Part shown: in pieces, positions 7,012-15,219 of the stretch | Layout of the letters: every line of letters begins with the position of its first letter | Numbering within the stretch: the first letter of the stretch is position 1 | From: Pseudomonadota bacterium | GTDB lineage: Bacteria > Pseudomonadota > Gammaproteobacteria > Halothiobacillales > Halothiobacillaceae | Direction of reading: 5' to 3' | Length of the DNA stretch: 19,083 bases | NCBI GenBank assembly: GCA_021795795.1 | Contig: JAJYPA010000106.1 | Coordinates: 1-19,083 of the forward strand | The notes under the pieces: generated by a model | The model's input: only the letters and a program-made list of their open reading frames with translations | The model's database searches: none | Told to the model about the DNA's origin: nothing | Program-made: the position numbers and the translations under genes

Positions 7012-8126
7012 CAGCGGGCGCCCTCCGCTTCCCCCAGCAGCGTGGCCAGGATGCCCAGGGCTTCAGAAGCGATGGCACCTTCTTCGGGATGCGCACTGCG
7101 CTGCCGCAACTCTTGGACCACCTCCGCTAGGTAACCATCCACCCGCAACTCGGCAATGTCGGCATCGCTTGCCTGCAACCGAACCTGGGGATCCGGTAGG
7201 TCCAATACCCGCTGCCGGGCACGGGCTTCGGCCAGGACCTCGTCAAGCCGACGCTGGGTAGCCAGATCCAGGGTTCCGGAAAGGCGCAGGCGGATCACAT
7301 CCTGGGCGCCCAAAGGGGCCAGACGCTCTTGCAAGCGTTCCACGTCCTCCGCGACACGAAACTCGTGAAGCCACTCCTGCCAGCGGTACTGGGCCACGGC
7401 TATCGGGCGGACGACCGGCAGCTCGCCGGGGGCAGCGATCTCCACCAGAAGCGCCTGCCCGCGCAGGTTGTTGGTGAAGCGATCCGGCTCTGGGGTTCCG
7501 GAGTACCAGACGCGCGGGCCAATCTCCCGCGTACCGTGCCAATCGCCCAAAGCCAGGTAGTCCAAGTGCGCCCGCTCCACACAGCTGGGGTTAATGGGGT
7601 TATTGGCATCCGCCCCGTCCGCCAGCACACCGGTCACGGCACCGTGGGCGATGCCGATCCGAAAAAATCCCGGCGGAGACTCCATGCTGGCGAAATCTTC
7701 GGTCGCATCGCGCAGGGTGTGGCGCTGGGTGAGGGGTGCGGGGAGGATGGATACCCCCAAGTCGTGGAAGTGTCGGGGCTCGGGAGCCAGCAAGAGTGCG
7801 ACCGTCTCCGGCACGAGGTTCAGACGCTGTGCCCGGGTCCAGACGCTCTCCGCCAGCGCCGCATCATGATTGCCGGGGAGGAGGCAGCACGGGCAGGGAA
7901 AATCCGCCAGTGCCCGAAAAATCCGGCGCAGGCTGCGCTCGTCTACCGTCTGGGCATCGAACACATCACCCGCGACCACCATGAGATCGACGGACTCCGC
8001 ACGGGCCAAATCTCGCAAACGCTCTACCGTGGTGAACCGCGACTCGGCCAACAGTGCCCCGTCCGCCTCCTCAAAGAAGGGGTAGCGGCGACCAATTTGC
8101 CAATCGGCGGTATGGAGGATGCGCAT
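7011..8126 (-). CDS. SbcD/Mre11-like (YhaO-type) metallophosphatase exonuclease
   Basis: Numbered from the ATG at 8126, the calcineurin-like phosphoesterase motifs appear in order: HTADWQ (Asp8, with Gln10 where many SbcD proteins have His), GDVFD (Asp54), PGNHD (Asn86, His87), GIAHG and GDWHG. A capping domain of about 120 residues follows. This is the DNA double-strand-break exonuclease partner of the SbcC-like ATPase just downstream. The frame is open upstream to 8237, but the extra 37 residues are not family-like. A GGAG six bases before 8126 supports the shorter protein of about 371 residues. The frame begins 77 bp or more after the DUF262 gene, so it may be its own transcript or an extension of the upstream operon. 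Confidence 0.82.
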   Translation of the reverse strand: MRILHTADWQIGRRYPFFEEADGALLAESRFTTVERLRDLARAESVDLMVVAGDVFDAQTVDERSLRRIFRALADFPCPCCLLPGNHDAALAESVWTRAQRLNLVPETVALLLAPEPRHFHDLGVSILPAPLTQRHTLRDATEDFASMESPPGFFRIGIAHGAVTGVLADGADANNPINPSCVERAHLDYLALGDWHGTREIGPRVWYSGTPEPDRFTNNLRGQALLVEIAAPGELPVVRPIAVAQYRWQEWLHEFRVAEDVERLQERLAPLGAQDVIRLRLSGTLDLATQRRLDEVLAEARARQRVLDLPDPQVRLQASDADIAELRVDGYLAEVVQELRQRSAHPEEGAIASEALGILATLLGEAEGAR

Positions 8127-8313
8127 CCGGGACTCCATTCGACGGTCCGGAAAGATACTGGCTAAGCATAGCCGTCGATCTTCCGGAGGGAAAGAAGCCA
8201 CTCCGGAAACCCAACTCAGTGCCGCTTTATCCCGCATGAATGGGGAGCCGCAGTCATCCGCAAGGCCACAAGGTTGGCCGCCTATTCTAGTCGCAGACGA
8301 TCAAGGCGGTCCC

Positions 8314-10074
8314 TCACATCCCTCCGCATAACTTCACGTAGCCCTGCCGGATTATATCCGCGATCAGCGGTCGTCGTGCTGCGAGGAAGTCCTCATAGCT
8401 CATTGTCCACCAGTCGGGCGGTAAGGCGTGCCAACGCATCATAGCTGTAAGGGTCTCAGGGTCAAAGCGCTCCGCGTACTTGGGCCAATACTGGCTGGGC
8501 GGTGCGTCCGAGATGGCGATGTTGTCGTCCCACTCGACCAAGGTGTAGTTCGCAATCTGGTTGATATCGCGAACGCTTTCCACACCCTTGCCCTTCAAAT
8601 ACTGGCGTGGGAACAAGTGATGCCGTTCCAGCGACTTCTTCTGCCCCTGGGCCGGCGGATCCAGCAGGTCGACCACCTTCATGGACGAGAACAGTGCTCG
8701 GGCATCCATCAGAGTTTGCGCCGCATAGAAGCCGAACAGCGCCGGGCTGCGCCCAGCTGAAGTGGCCAGGGCCAGCGGCAAGGTTTGGGTCCAGTAGTCG
8801 TCCGTCAGGGTTGCGGACTCCACCGTGGCCAACCTCGCCAAGAACTGCTCCGCCGTGCTCATGTCCCGCAGCTCCGCTAGGTCTTGCTCCATGCGCGACT
8901 CCGGCGAGGACGTGAATCGCCCCATCAAGAGCGAGATGAAAAGCCAGCGGGCGATGGCGTTCTTGAGCTTGAAGCCCTCCACGCCGTACTCGGTCCGCCC
9001 CAGCAGGTAAAGCTGGTAGGCGAACACAAGCGCGTTCACCGAGCTGATGTGCTTGGCGCTGCGGTAGCCCGCTGCACGCACGACATTCAGGAAGTCAGCC
9101 CAGTATGTCAGGTTCAGAACACGAGCCTGGGCATCATGCAGCTTGCTGAACTGGTTGGCGCGCTTCTCTGGGCTGGACTCGCCTGTGGAGAGGTCCTTCC
9201 CCCGCAGCAGCGAGTACACATGCTCCAGCCGTGCACGGCGGAAGGCGACACCCACGTCCACCCGCAGCAAATGGTCCGGCTCAGGCTGGAAGATGGCATT
9301 GAACGGGTTGGCCTGGCCAGCTAGTCCGGGCTGCCGAGCGGCGCGGCAGAAGGTCTCCAACTCGGTGCGGCCTTCGTCCCAAAACACCGACATGAGCGTC
9401 AGGATGAAGTCCGATTGGTTGAGCTTCTTGCCTTCGCTGTTGATACGTACGAAGACATCGGCTACCTGCTCCTCGGTGCATTGCTGCGACAGCTCCAGCG
9501 CGATGAAGGGGAAGTCGGTTAGCTTCGCCAGGCGACCGATGGCTTTTGCAATAAGACGCTCTTCATCTTTGGTGACCTCGCGGGCTGAGCGCAAGCGGTC
9601 GAGGTAGCCGGAGACAAACTCAAAGGTATCGGTTCGGAACACCTCGGAGATGTCAAGGATGTACTCCGGGTCCCGCTCCGTGGTGGCGTCCGGCACCGTG
9701 AAAGTCTCCTGTTGGGGGCAGAAGGCGATGCTGATGTGTTCGTGTTGGAGGTTCTCCCGCAGCACCGCCTCGCGGCGGATGACCGCATAGAGGGATGTCA
9801 AGCGCTGCTGCCCGTCGACGATGAGCAAAGAAGGCGCTTTCTGCTTGCGGGTGTCGCCGATGACTCTGGTCCCAAAGTCCTCGGCACCGGTCTCCCAGAA
9901 CAAGAAAAAGCCCACTGGGTAACCGCGGTACATTGAGTCGAACAGGTCTCGGACCTTAGCGTTGCTCCAGACGAAGGGGCGCTGGATATCCGGCAGGCCA
10001 ATCTGGCCCATGCCGATGCCGTTGATGATGCCGCCGAGGGTGTAGTGGACTTCTTTGAAAAGGGTTTCGCTCAT
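8314..10074 (-). CDS. DUF262 protein with C-terminal HNH-like domain (GmrSD/SspE-like)
   Basis: The protein has 586 residues from the ATG at 10074. The DUF262 (GmrS-like, ParB/Srx fold) domain is marked by LPDIQRPFVW (27-36) and IVDGQQRLTSL (85-95). The DGQQR motif is the NTP-binding/hydrolysis signature of this family. The C-terminus has LERHHLFPRQYL (His485-His486) followed by NQIANYTLVEWDDN and SQYW, an HNH/DUF1524-like nuclease pattern. The single-chain arrangement resembles fused GmrSD type IV restriction enzymes, which cut modified DNA, and SspE of the phosphorothioate Ssp system. Which modification it senses cannot be told. An upstream in-frame ATG at 10110 lies inside the previous gene. 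The chosen start is 4 nt after that gene's stop, pointing to coupled translation. It is the last gene of the four-gene cassette. Confidence 0.78.
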   Translation of the reverse strand: MSETLFKEVHYTLGGIINGIGMGQIGLPDIQRPFVWSNAKVRDLFDSMYRGYPVGFFLFWETGAEDFGTRVIGDTRKQKAPSLLIVDGQQRLTSLYAVIRREAVLRENLQHEHISIAFCPQQETFTVPDATTERDPEYILDISEVFRTDTFEFVSGYLDRLRSAREVTKDEERLIAKAIGRLAKLTDFPFIALELSQQCTEEQVADVFVRINSEGKKLNQSDFILTLMSVFWDEGRTELETFCRAARQPGLAGQANPFNAIFQPEPDHLLRVDVGVAFRRARLEHVYSLLRGKDLSTGESSPEKRANQFSKLHDAQARVLNLTYWADFLNVVRAAGYRSAKHISSVNALVFAYQLYLLGRTEYGVEGFKLKNAIARWLFISLLMGRFTSSPESRMEQDLAELRDMSTAEQFLARLATVESATLTDDYWTQTLPLALATSAGRSPALFGFYAAQTLMDARALFSSMKVVDLLDPPAQGQKKSLERHHLFPRQYLKGKGVESVRDINQIANYTLVEWDDNIAISDAPPSQYWPKYAERFDPETLTAMMRWHALPPDWWTMSYEDFLAARRPLIADIIRQGYVKLCGGM

Positions 10075-10078
10075 GGCG

Positions 10079-10750
10079 TCAAAGTATCTCAGCGGCCCGA
10101 AAGAAGCCAATCAGTGTCAAGAAGGCAGCGCGGACGATGCGGCGGTCTATCTCCGAATGCGCGGACTTCTCCCCGTGGAACAGATTGCAGCGCACGCGGT
10201 AGATGGCTGCGATGACGTGCGGCCAATCGCAGGGAACCAATTCGCCCCGTGCGCGGTGCCATTCGGCGCATTCCGGATCAAATTCCGCGATGCCCTTTGC
10301 GAGGTAGTGCTGAACCAGCTCGACTCTGGTCATGCCTTCTTCTCCACGCACACCAGCACGCCGCAGTCGTTGCGCTTTGAAGATAGGTAGAAGGCTGACG
10401 AATTCCTTCGCGTCCCGGTCAACGTCGGGATGTTCGTTGACGACTTGCTGGAAGCGCTGGCGCAGACCTTTGTCATGCTCGAGTCGGCGCAGGTACTCGC
10501 GGTCCTGGTCTATATCCGTGACGCAGGCGGCCCACGCATTGACGGACATCCATGCGAATATAAATGCCTCAAAAGTCGCGCGCTCGTTGCGCCGCTCGTC
10601 CCATGCCCGCTCAAACCAAGTGCTGATGAGGCGCTGACCGTCCGGATGGAGCCATCTGTGCCTGTCCAGTTGTAGTGGGCGTGCCGCCGAAGGTATCTCA
10701 AAAGGGCACCTGTCCAGGTTTCGCCCTGATTGAGCCGCATGTGTCGTCAT
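10079..10750 (-). CDS. Small HEPN-like protein, unknown family
   Basis: The protein has 223 residues and is largely alpha-helical by composition. Near the end is YRVRCNLFHGEKS: Arg187 and His192 form the R-x4-H pattern of HEPN ribonucleases, followed by helices (DRRIVRAAFLTLIGFFRAA), as in many HEPN proteins of defence islands. I do not recognise the N-terminal 150 residues. It starts 11 nt after the DUF4209 gene's stop, with AAGG before the ATG, and ends 4 nt before the DUF262 start. It could be an RNase effector, or a structural HEPN protein binding a partner. The HEPN call rests on one short motif and its position. Confidence 0.6.
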   Translation of the reverse strand: MTTHAAQSGRNLDRCPFEIPSAARPLQLDRHRWLHPDGQRLISTWFERAWDERRNERATFEAFIFAWMSVNAWAACVTDIDQDREYLRRLEHDKGLRQRFQQVVNEHPDVDRDAKEFVSLLPIFKAQRLRRAGVRGEEGMTRVELVQHYLAKGIAEFDPECAEWHRARGELVPCDWPHVIAAIYRVRCNLFHGEKSAHSEIDRRIVRAAFLTLIGFFRAAEIL

Positions 10751-10761
10751 AACCTTGTTCC

Positions 10762-12579
10762 TCAGAGGGCTGACTCACTCGCATCGAAGTCTTGCTGACG
10801 CCGTTCCACCAACTTGGAGGTGACAACGCAATAGCGAAGCAGCAGCCACCAAGCATACAAAACGTCTTCGCCGAAGAGACCGGAATCGTCAAGTAAGCCG
10901 TGGGCTACTTCATTGCGCAGATTTCTTCCAAGTTGCTCCGTCAGCAAGTCCTGCAGCTCGAACACACCATCTTCGCCGAAGACCTGCAGCGCTTGAGGCG
11001 TATCGAGCAGTACGCCCAGCGGCCGTTCGGGCTGCACACCACCCGGCGCCAGCATGGAAGTGGTTCCACCATGAGATTCAATGACGTGCCGCACCATTGC
11101 CTCGAGCTGCGGCGGCACCAAGTGCCCAACCACCAACATGTCGCCATGGAAACCGGCAACTAGCGCGCGCGCCATACTTTCCACATGGCCAGGTGGAATC
11201 CACGGGCTGTGTTGAATCAGTCCAGCAATGTCCTGTCGATCCGGACAGTGAGCACCAAGAATCTCGGTCCTCGCAGGATTAATCTGAGCTTGCACCGTAA
11301 GGCTTCTAATATGGCGCGCATGTGTAAACATGCGCCAACGCAAGCCTTCCTGCTTTGGGTCGTCCGCGCCAGCCTCAAGACCGGGCGCCTGAGCGACAAC
11401 CCGACCACGCGAGTTCAAAACCTCGCTTGAGACCAGGCTGCCAAGCACCGCGACACGTGCCTGCTCGTGGACCTTCTGCTTCAGCTTGGCTATCGATGGC
11501 GGCCTCGCCATCGTGCACATAGCTAGAACAGCGTCGTTGAAGCTCTTATCCCGAACTGCCGCCAGTGTGCGTTCCACCAACTCCGAGACGTCAATGGTAG
11601 TCGAAACCGCCTTCAATTCGGCTACCGATTCCTTCTGCAGGTGTAATAGCCTCTCATGCAGCTCAGCCGCGCGTTCTCGCGCACCTGGCACCTGGCGCAT
11701 CGCTTCGACAGCATCCGACATAACTGAGGCTGCGACCATCGCTCCGCGCCCAGATTGCTTGTGCGCTGTTTCCGATTCCTTGACCAAACTTTCGGCCGAA
11801 CTCCGCAGCGCAGACACCTCGCCATCTGTGTCACCAGCAGTTCTGAGGCAATCGGCAGCAAGCTGGTGATACTCCTTGGCTCTCCAAAAGTCCCCCGCCG
11901 CATCCGCAGAAGTCGCTGCTGTTTTGGCGTACTCAGCGAACTGCCTGAAGTCACCGTGCTTGAACTCCAGGAGTAGCCGAGTGAGTCGCATCGTCAGATA
12001 AAGTGGGTCCGTACCGCGATGGCGCTGGAGCATGGCGTCAATCTCGCCCAACACGCGGATACGGGGTTCGGTGCCGCCTTTCCCCAATCCTGCGGCAAGG
12101 CGGAGCGCCCGCTCGAGGCGCTGGACGGATAAAGACCATTCCTTTGGATGTTCAAGACCCAGAGCTGAGAGAATGTAGGCCTCCACAGCAGCTTGCGCTG
12201 CCGGGAACAAGCGCCCTTGAATCCACAGCACGTCCAGGAACCGTGCCCGAAGCTCTGGATCTTGGAGAGAAAAAACCCAATCCTGTAGGCGGAGAAGTTC
12301 TTGTTTCGGAAAGTCGGCAGGGATGGCGCTGCGCTGGCTATCCATGACAAACATCGGGCCAAACGGCTCGACAGTCTCTTCGGGCCTCAGCATCATGGTC
12401 AACACAGCCCCGACGAAACGGAGGCACTCTCTCTGCTCAGCACTCCATCGCTCGCGCTCGATGCGCGAAATCTCTCCACCATAGGTCGTGCAATCGAAGC
12501 GCTCAACACCGCGGAGCAGCCCTTCCAAATCCAGTGCCCTCAGGGCCTCGCTGGTGATGATTCGCCAGTCAAGCGGCAT
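10762..12579 (-). CDS. DUF4209-like protein with C-terminal HEPN motif
   Basis: The protein has 605 residues. The N-terminal about 150 residues are unassigned. The middle (about 150-350) is a run of amphipathic helices suggestive of TPR-like repeats (for example EYAKTAATSADAAGDFWRAK). The C-terminus has GVLLDTPQALQVFGEDGVFELQ-type sequence, then GRNLRNEVAHGLL with Arg555 and His560. That is the R-N-x3-H catalytic motif of HEPN RNases as found in DUF4209 proteins. The start ATG at 12579 lies inside the 3' end of the helicase fragment (11-bp overlap), and the next gene follows after 11 nt, so it is an operon member. DUF4209 proteins often occur in defence islands. RNA cleavage is inferred from the motif, not shown. 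Confidence 0.7.
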   Translation of the reverse strand: MPLDWRIITSEALRALDLEGLLRGVERFDCTTYGGEISRIERERWSAEQRECLRFVGAVLTMMLRPEETVEPFGPMFVMDSQRSAIPADFPKQELLRLQDWVFSLQDPELRARFLDVLWIQGRLFPAAQAAVEAYILSALGLEHPKEWSLSVQRLERALRLAAGLGKGGTEPRIRVLGEIDAMLQRHRGTDPLYLTMRLTRLLLEFKHGDFRQFAEYAKTAATSADAAGDFWRAKEYHQLAADCLRTAGDTDGEVSALRSSAESLVKESETAHKQSGRGAMVAASVMSDAVEAMRQVPGARERAAELHERLLHLQKESVAELKAVSTTIDVSELVERTLAAVRDKSFNDAVLAMCTMARPPSIAKLKQKVHEQARVAVLGSLVSSEVLNSRGRVVAQAPGLEAGADDPKQEGLRWRMFTHARHIRSLTVQAQINPARTEILGAHCPDRQDIAGLIQHSPWIPPGHVESMARALVAGFHGDMLVVGHLVPPQLEAMVRHVIESHGGTTSMLAPGGVQPERPLGVLLDTPQALQVFGEDGVFELQDLLTEQLGRNLRNEVAHGLLDDSGLFGEDVLYAWWLLLRYCVVTSKLVERRQQDFDASESAL

Positions 12580-13480
12580 AGGATACCTCGCGGGCCTTAG
12601 GGTTGTTCACCAGGATAAGAGCCAAGACGGCGTTCCGTTCCATCTGAGAGCCTTCGGAGACCATAGTAGCCGAAGTGCCAATGCAGATAAGATCGTCGGA
12701 AAGCGCATCACGAACGCGGCGAACCAGCAGCGCGACATCGGCGCCCTGCCAGCCCCGGTAGGTATGCAGCTCGTCCAGCACCAGAAAGCGCAGCCCCTTG
12801 GGGTTGCGCATCACGGCTTTGTCGATGTCGTTCTGTCGGGTCATCAACAGTTCGAGCATCATGAAATTGGTCAGCAGAATATCCGGTGGCGTGGAGGCCA
12901 TCGCTTCGCGCTCTTCGTCGCTCTCCTGGCCGGTATAGCGCCTAAAACTCACCGCCTGGGCATGGGGATCCGACCCCAAGAACTTCTTGAGCTCCTCGAG
13001 CTGGGAGTTTGCGAGGGCGTTCATCGGATAGATGACGATGGCGCGCGTGCGCGGACTGGGGGTGAGGTCAGCTTTCCTGGCTTTGATGCAGGCATCCACA
13101 ATCGGGATGAAGTAGCTTAGCAACTTGCCGGAACCCGTGCCCGTGGTCAGAACATAGCTCTCGCCAGCGAGAGCCAAGCGGATGGCCTCGGCCTGATGCT
13201 GATGCAAGGGCAGCGGCACACCAGCCGAGCTGTCGGATTTCCGCAGGCGGAAAATAGCGGAACACTCGGGACTGAGCTGGCCACTAGCGACCAACTCGTC
13301 GATGGTGCCGCCGGAGCGATAGGTGGGGTTGATTTGGATGAGCGGCTCGGGCCAGTAACGCTGACTGGCATACTCCCGGTCAACGAGGTCACGGATATCG
13401 TCGGCGCGGATCCGCGTAAAGCTGCGGCTGAACTGGGCGTACTCGCCGATCAAATGCTCCCGAAATTGGAAGACGTCCAA
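12569..13480 (-). pseudogene. Truncated DEAD/DEAH helicase (DUF1998/MrfA/DruE-like N-terminus)
   Basis: The 303 residues begin MDVFQFREHLIGEYAQFSRSF. They continue through a Q-like motif (LHQHQAEAI, 92-100), Walker A TGTGSGKL (113-120), YPMNALANSQ (151-160), DELH (236-239) and GTSATM (268-273). After residue about 278 the helicase pattern stops and an unrelated 25-residue tail follows to TGA. The second RecA domain and everything after it are missing; full relatives are about 1000-2000 residues. Residue 120, Ser/Thr in active helicases, is Leu (TTG at 13123-13121, one base from TCG). The start is TTG at 13480 with AGGAGG five bases upstream. The other two frames after the junction do not continue the helicase, so a deletion is more likely than a simple frameshift. 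The product is almost certainly not an active helicase. The tail overlaps the DUF4209 start, keeping operon coupling. Confidence 0.72.
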
Positions 13481-13606
13481 GCCAACCTCCTTCTTCTGCG
13501 CTTCATGGTTTGCAGGCTGTCGCGAGCCAAGCCAGCCCCGTTACCACCGCATGAAAGCAAGATTTGGCTGCCCAGGCCGCACGGCTCATCGTTGCTCTCT
13601 ACATTT

Positions 13607-13618
13607 GGCGGATCCGCC
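13607..13618. repeat. 12-bp perfect palindrome between satellite block and helicase cassette
   Basis: GGCGGATCCGCC is a perfect 12-bp palindrome in the 146-bp gap between the DUF3987 stop and the helicase TTG start. It sits about 127 bp upstream of the helicase gene, close to a TATAGT box on the minus strand near the DUF3987 stop. It could be a dimeric repressor site of the cassette promoter or be without function. Confidence 0.25.
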
Positions 13619-13626
13619 GTCGCGCA

Positions 13627-15219
13627 CTATACATCATCTGCAGGCGCTATGCAGGGTTTCGCGAGCCTCGTCCACGCAACCGATTGGTTTTTTTGCTCTG
13701 GACTGTCGGGATAGTTTTCCATTGCCGACTGCGAACTTTGCGAACAATGAGCATTTATAAGGGTTTCAGGGGTGCGAACATTGCGCGAACATTGCGAACT
13801 TTGCCCATCGCCGGTTTCATTGTTTGCATTGTTTGCGCAATGTTCGACATGCTCAAGGCCCCGCCGTTGTTGATTGTTCGTATTGTTCGCGCGTTGCAAT
13901 GAGTAAATGACGCGCTTTCGCCCCCCGGCTTTTGGGTCCTCCTCGCGTCGGTGAATAGCTCCGTCATCCACAAGTGGGGCGAGAACACGGTCAAGGTCTT
14001 TCCCATACACCCTATTCTTGAAACATGCCGCCGTAATCGTTCGGCGATCCGCTTCCTGCCCCGGCTGCTTGCCCAAGAACTCCAAAATTTTGCGCTCCTT
14101 GTCTGTGTCCCTTGGCCGCCCACCCATCCCGGCTAGGACATAGGCCGCGGTGTCGGCGCCGTATTGCGCCCAGGCATAGCCTATGCGGACATGAGCCGGG
14201 GTGATTATGAGGGACTTCTCAAGGATCGCGTGAATCAGCGCGATGCGTAGGCAGATGGGCGCTCTCCGCTCGGTGGCGGCGGCCACCAGGTCACCAGCCG
14301 AATGCGGGCGTTTCAGGGCTGGATAGAGGGCACTATAGAACTTGGCGGCTTCCGGGGTCATGGATGCATGGCGGCTGTCCCTGGTTGTAGGGTAGGTGCC
14401 CTTCGCCCATCGGATAACGTTCTCGATGCGCCGAGCAAAATCAGCCAACGCGTTGGTGTCCGTAGGCGCTGGCAAAGCCACCAGACAAGTGCGCTCGGCC
14501 CACACCATCAGGATGCGGTTGAACGTGCCGCCGTTGATCTCTCGCGCCTCGATGCGGGCCTGTAGTTCGCCGGGGGTGATATTGCCATGCAACGCGATAT
14601 GGGGGCGCGTTGACCACATGCCTCTGCCCTTCGTCAGCGGTTGGATATTCCCGCCGTCCCAAACGTCACGCAAGGCGGGCAGCAGGGTGTTGCCCTCGCG
14701 CTTGCCCTGCGCCAGCACGTTGGAGAACTCCGCCTCCACGATCCAGAGCCGTTTGTCATCCACGGCAGGCACGTCCTCCTTGCCCAGTCTGTACCCATCG
14801 TGGACGGCTCCGGCAAGCCCTTCCCGACTCGATAGGCCGCCGGTGTGAACCTGCCCGAGCGGGTGGTCCTCGCGGTCGTGGGCGATCCGATTGCGGATGC
14901 GGTTCACCAATCCCAGGGATTCACCCTTTCCGCCTCTGGCAGAGCGGCCAATATGCAGCGTATACAGGTTGACGTGGTGGATAGTGTCGCCGATGGGTAG
15001 GTATATGTCCGGGCCAATCTCGGCGGACAGCCAGCTCATCGCGGCAGCGGCCACGGCTACCGGGTGGACCTCTTTGCCCTCAGCAGCGGCGCGGGCGATC
15101 TCGCCAATGATGCCGGATAGCATGGCGTCGATATCAGGTGCGGGTGGGGGGGTGATCTGGTCCGTTGCGTCTTCGGCCTGATAGTTTTCCTCTGCGGCAT
15201 CATCCCACTTCGTCGTCAT
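13627..15219 (-). CDS. DUF3987 helicase-like replication protein of a satellite-type element
   Basis: The protein has 530 residues. A degenerate P-loop GRSARGGKGESLG (91-103) matches the glycine/lysine-rich loop of DUF3987 proteins rather than a textbook Walker A. The core continues through DKRLWIVEAEFSNVLAQGKREGNTLLPALRDVWDGG-type sequence, GNITPGEL, NRILMVWAERT and a winged-helix-like segment around 385-440. The last 90 residues are low-complexity, rich in Asn, Gln, Cys and Ser, because the DNA there is a repeat array. Such proteins pair with CHC2/Toprim-type primases in phage satellites and integrative elements, where they drive replication. The ATG overlaps the upstream primase stop (ATGA), so the two are translated together. 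The protein appears complete. Confidence 0.75.
   Translation of the reverse strand: MTTKWDDAAEENYQAEDATDQITPPPAPDIDAMLSGIIGEIARAAAEGKEVHPVAVAAAAMSWLSAEIGPDIYLPIGDTIHHVNLYTLHIGRSARGGKGESLGLVNRIRNRIAHDREDHPLGQVHTGGLSSREGLAGAVHDGYRLGKEDVPAVDDKRLWIVEAEFSNVLAQGKREGNTLLPALRDVWDGGNIQPLTKGRGMWSTRPHIALHGNITPGELQARIEAREINGGTFNRILMVWAERTCLVALPAPTDTNALADFARRIENVIRWAKGTYPTTRDSRHASMTPEAAKFYSALYPALKRPHSAGDLVAAATERRAPICLRIALIHAILEKSLIITPAHVRIGYAWAQYGADTAAYVLAGMGGRPRDTDKERKILEFLGKQPGQEADRRTITAACFKNRVYGKDLDRVLAPLVDDGAIHRREEDPKAGGRKRVIYSLQRANNTNNQQRRGLEHVEHCANNANNETGDGQSSQCSRNVRTPETLINAHCSQSSQSAMENYPDSPEQKNQSVAWTRLAKPCIAPADDV
13730..13901. repeat. Array of GCGAACATT-type repeats in both orientations
   Basis: Within the 3' end of the DUF3987 gene, variants of (T)GCGAACATTG recur. 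There are direct copies at about 13730-13749 and 13774-13801, then inverted copies (TTGTTTGCATTG, CAATGTTCG, ATTGTTCGTATTGTTCGCG) at about 13822-13848 and 13873-13890. The spacing is often 9 bp, so the array stays in frame and encodes the NN/CSQ-rich tail. Iteron-like repeats next to a replication gene suggest an origin of the element. Confidence 0.55.

Noticed and set aside
6632..8165. Long plus-strand open frames (209 and 278 codons) opposite the sbcC- and sbcD-like genes.
   Set aside because: They are antisense shadows caused by high GC at third positions; the minus-strand frames carry all the conserved motifs.
12488..13120. A 210-codon plus-strand frame opposite the helicase fragment.
   Set aside because: It is antisense to recognised helicase motifs and has no motifs of its own.
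13730..13901. The short repeats as a CRISPR array.
   Set aside because: The units are about 9 bp, occur in both orientations, lack uniform spacers and lie within a coding frame; no cas genes are present.
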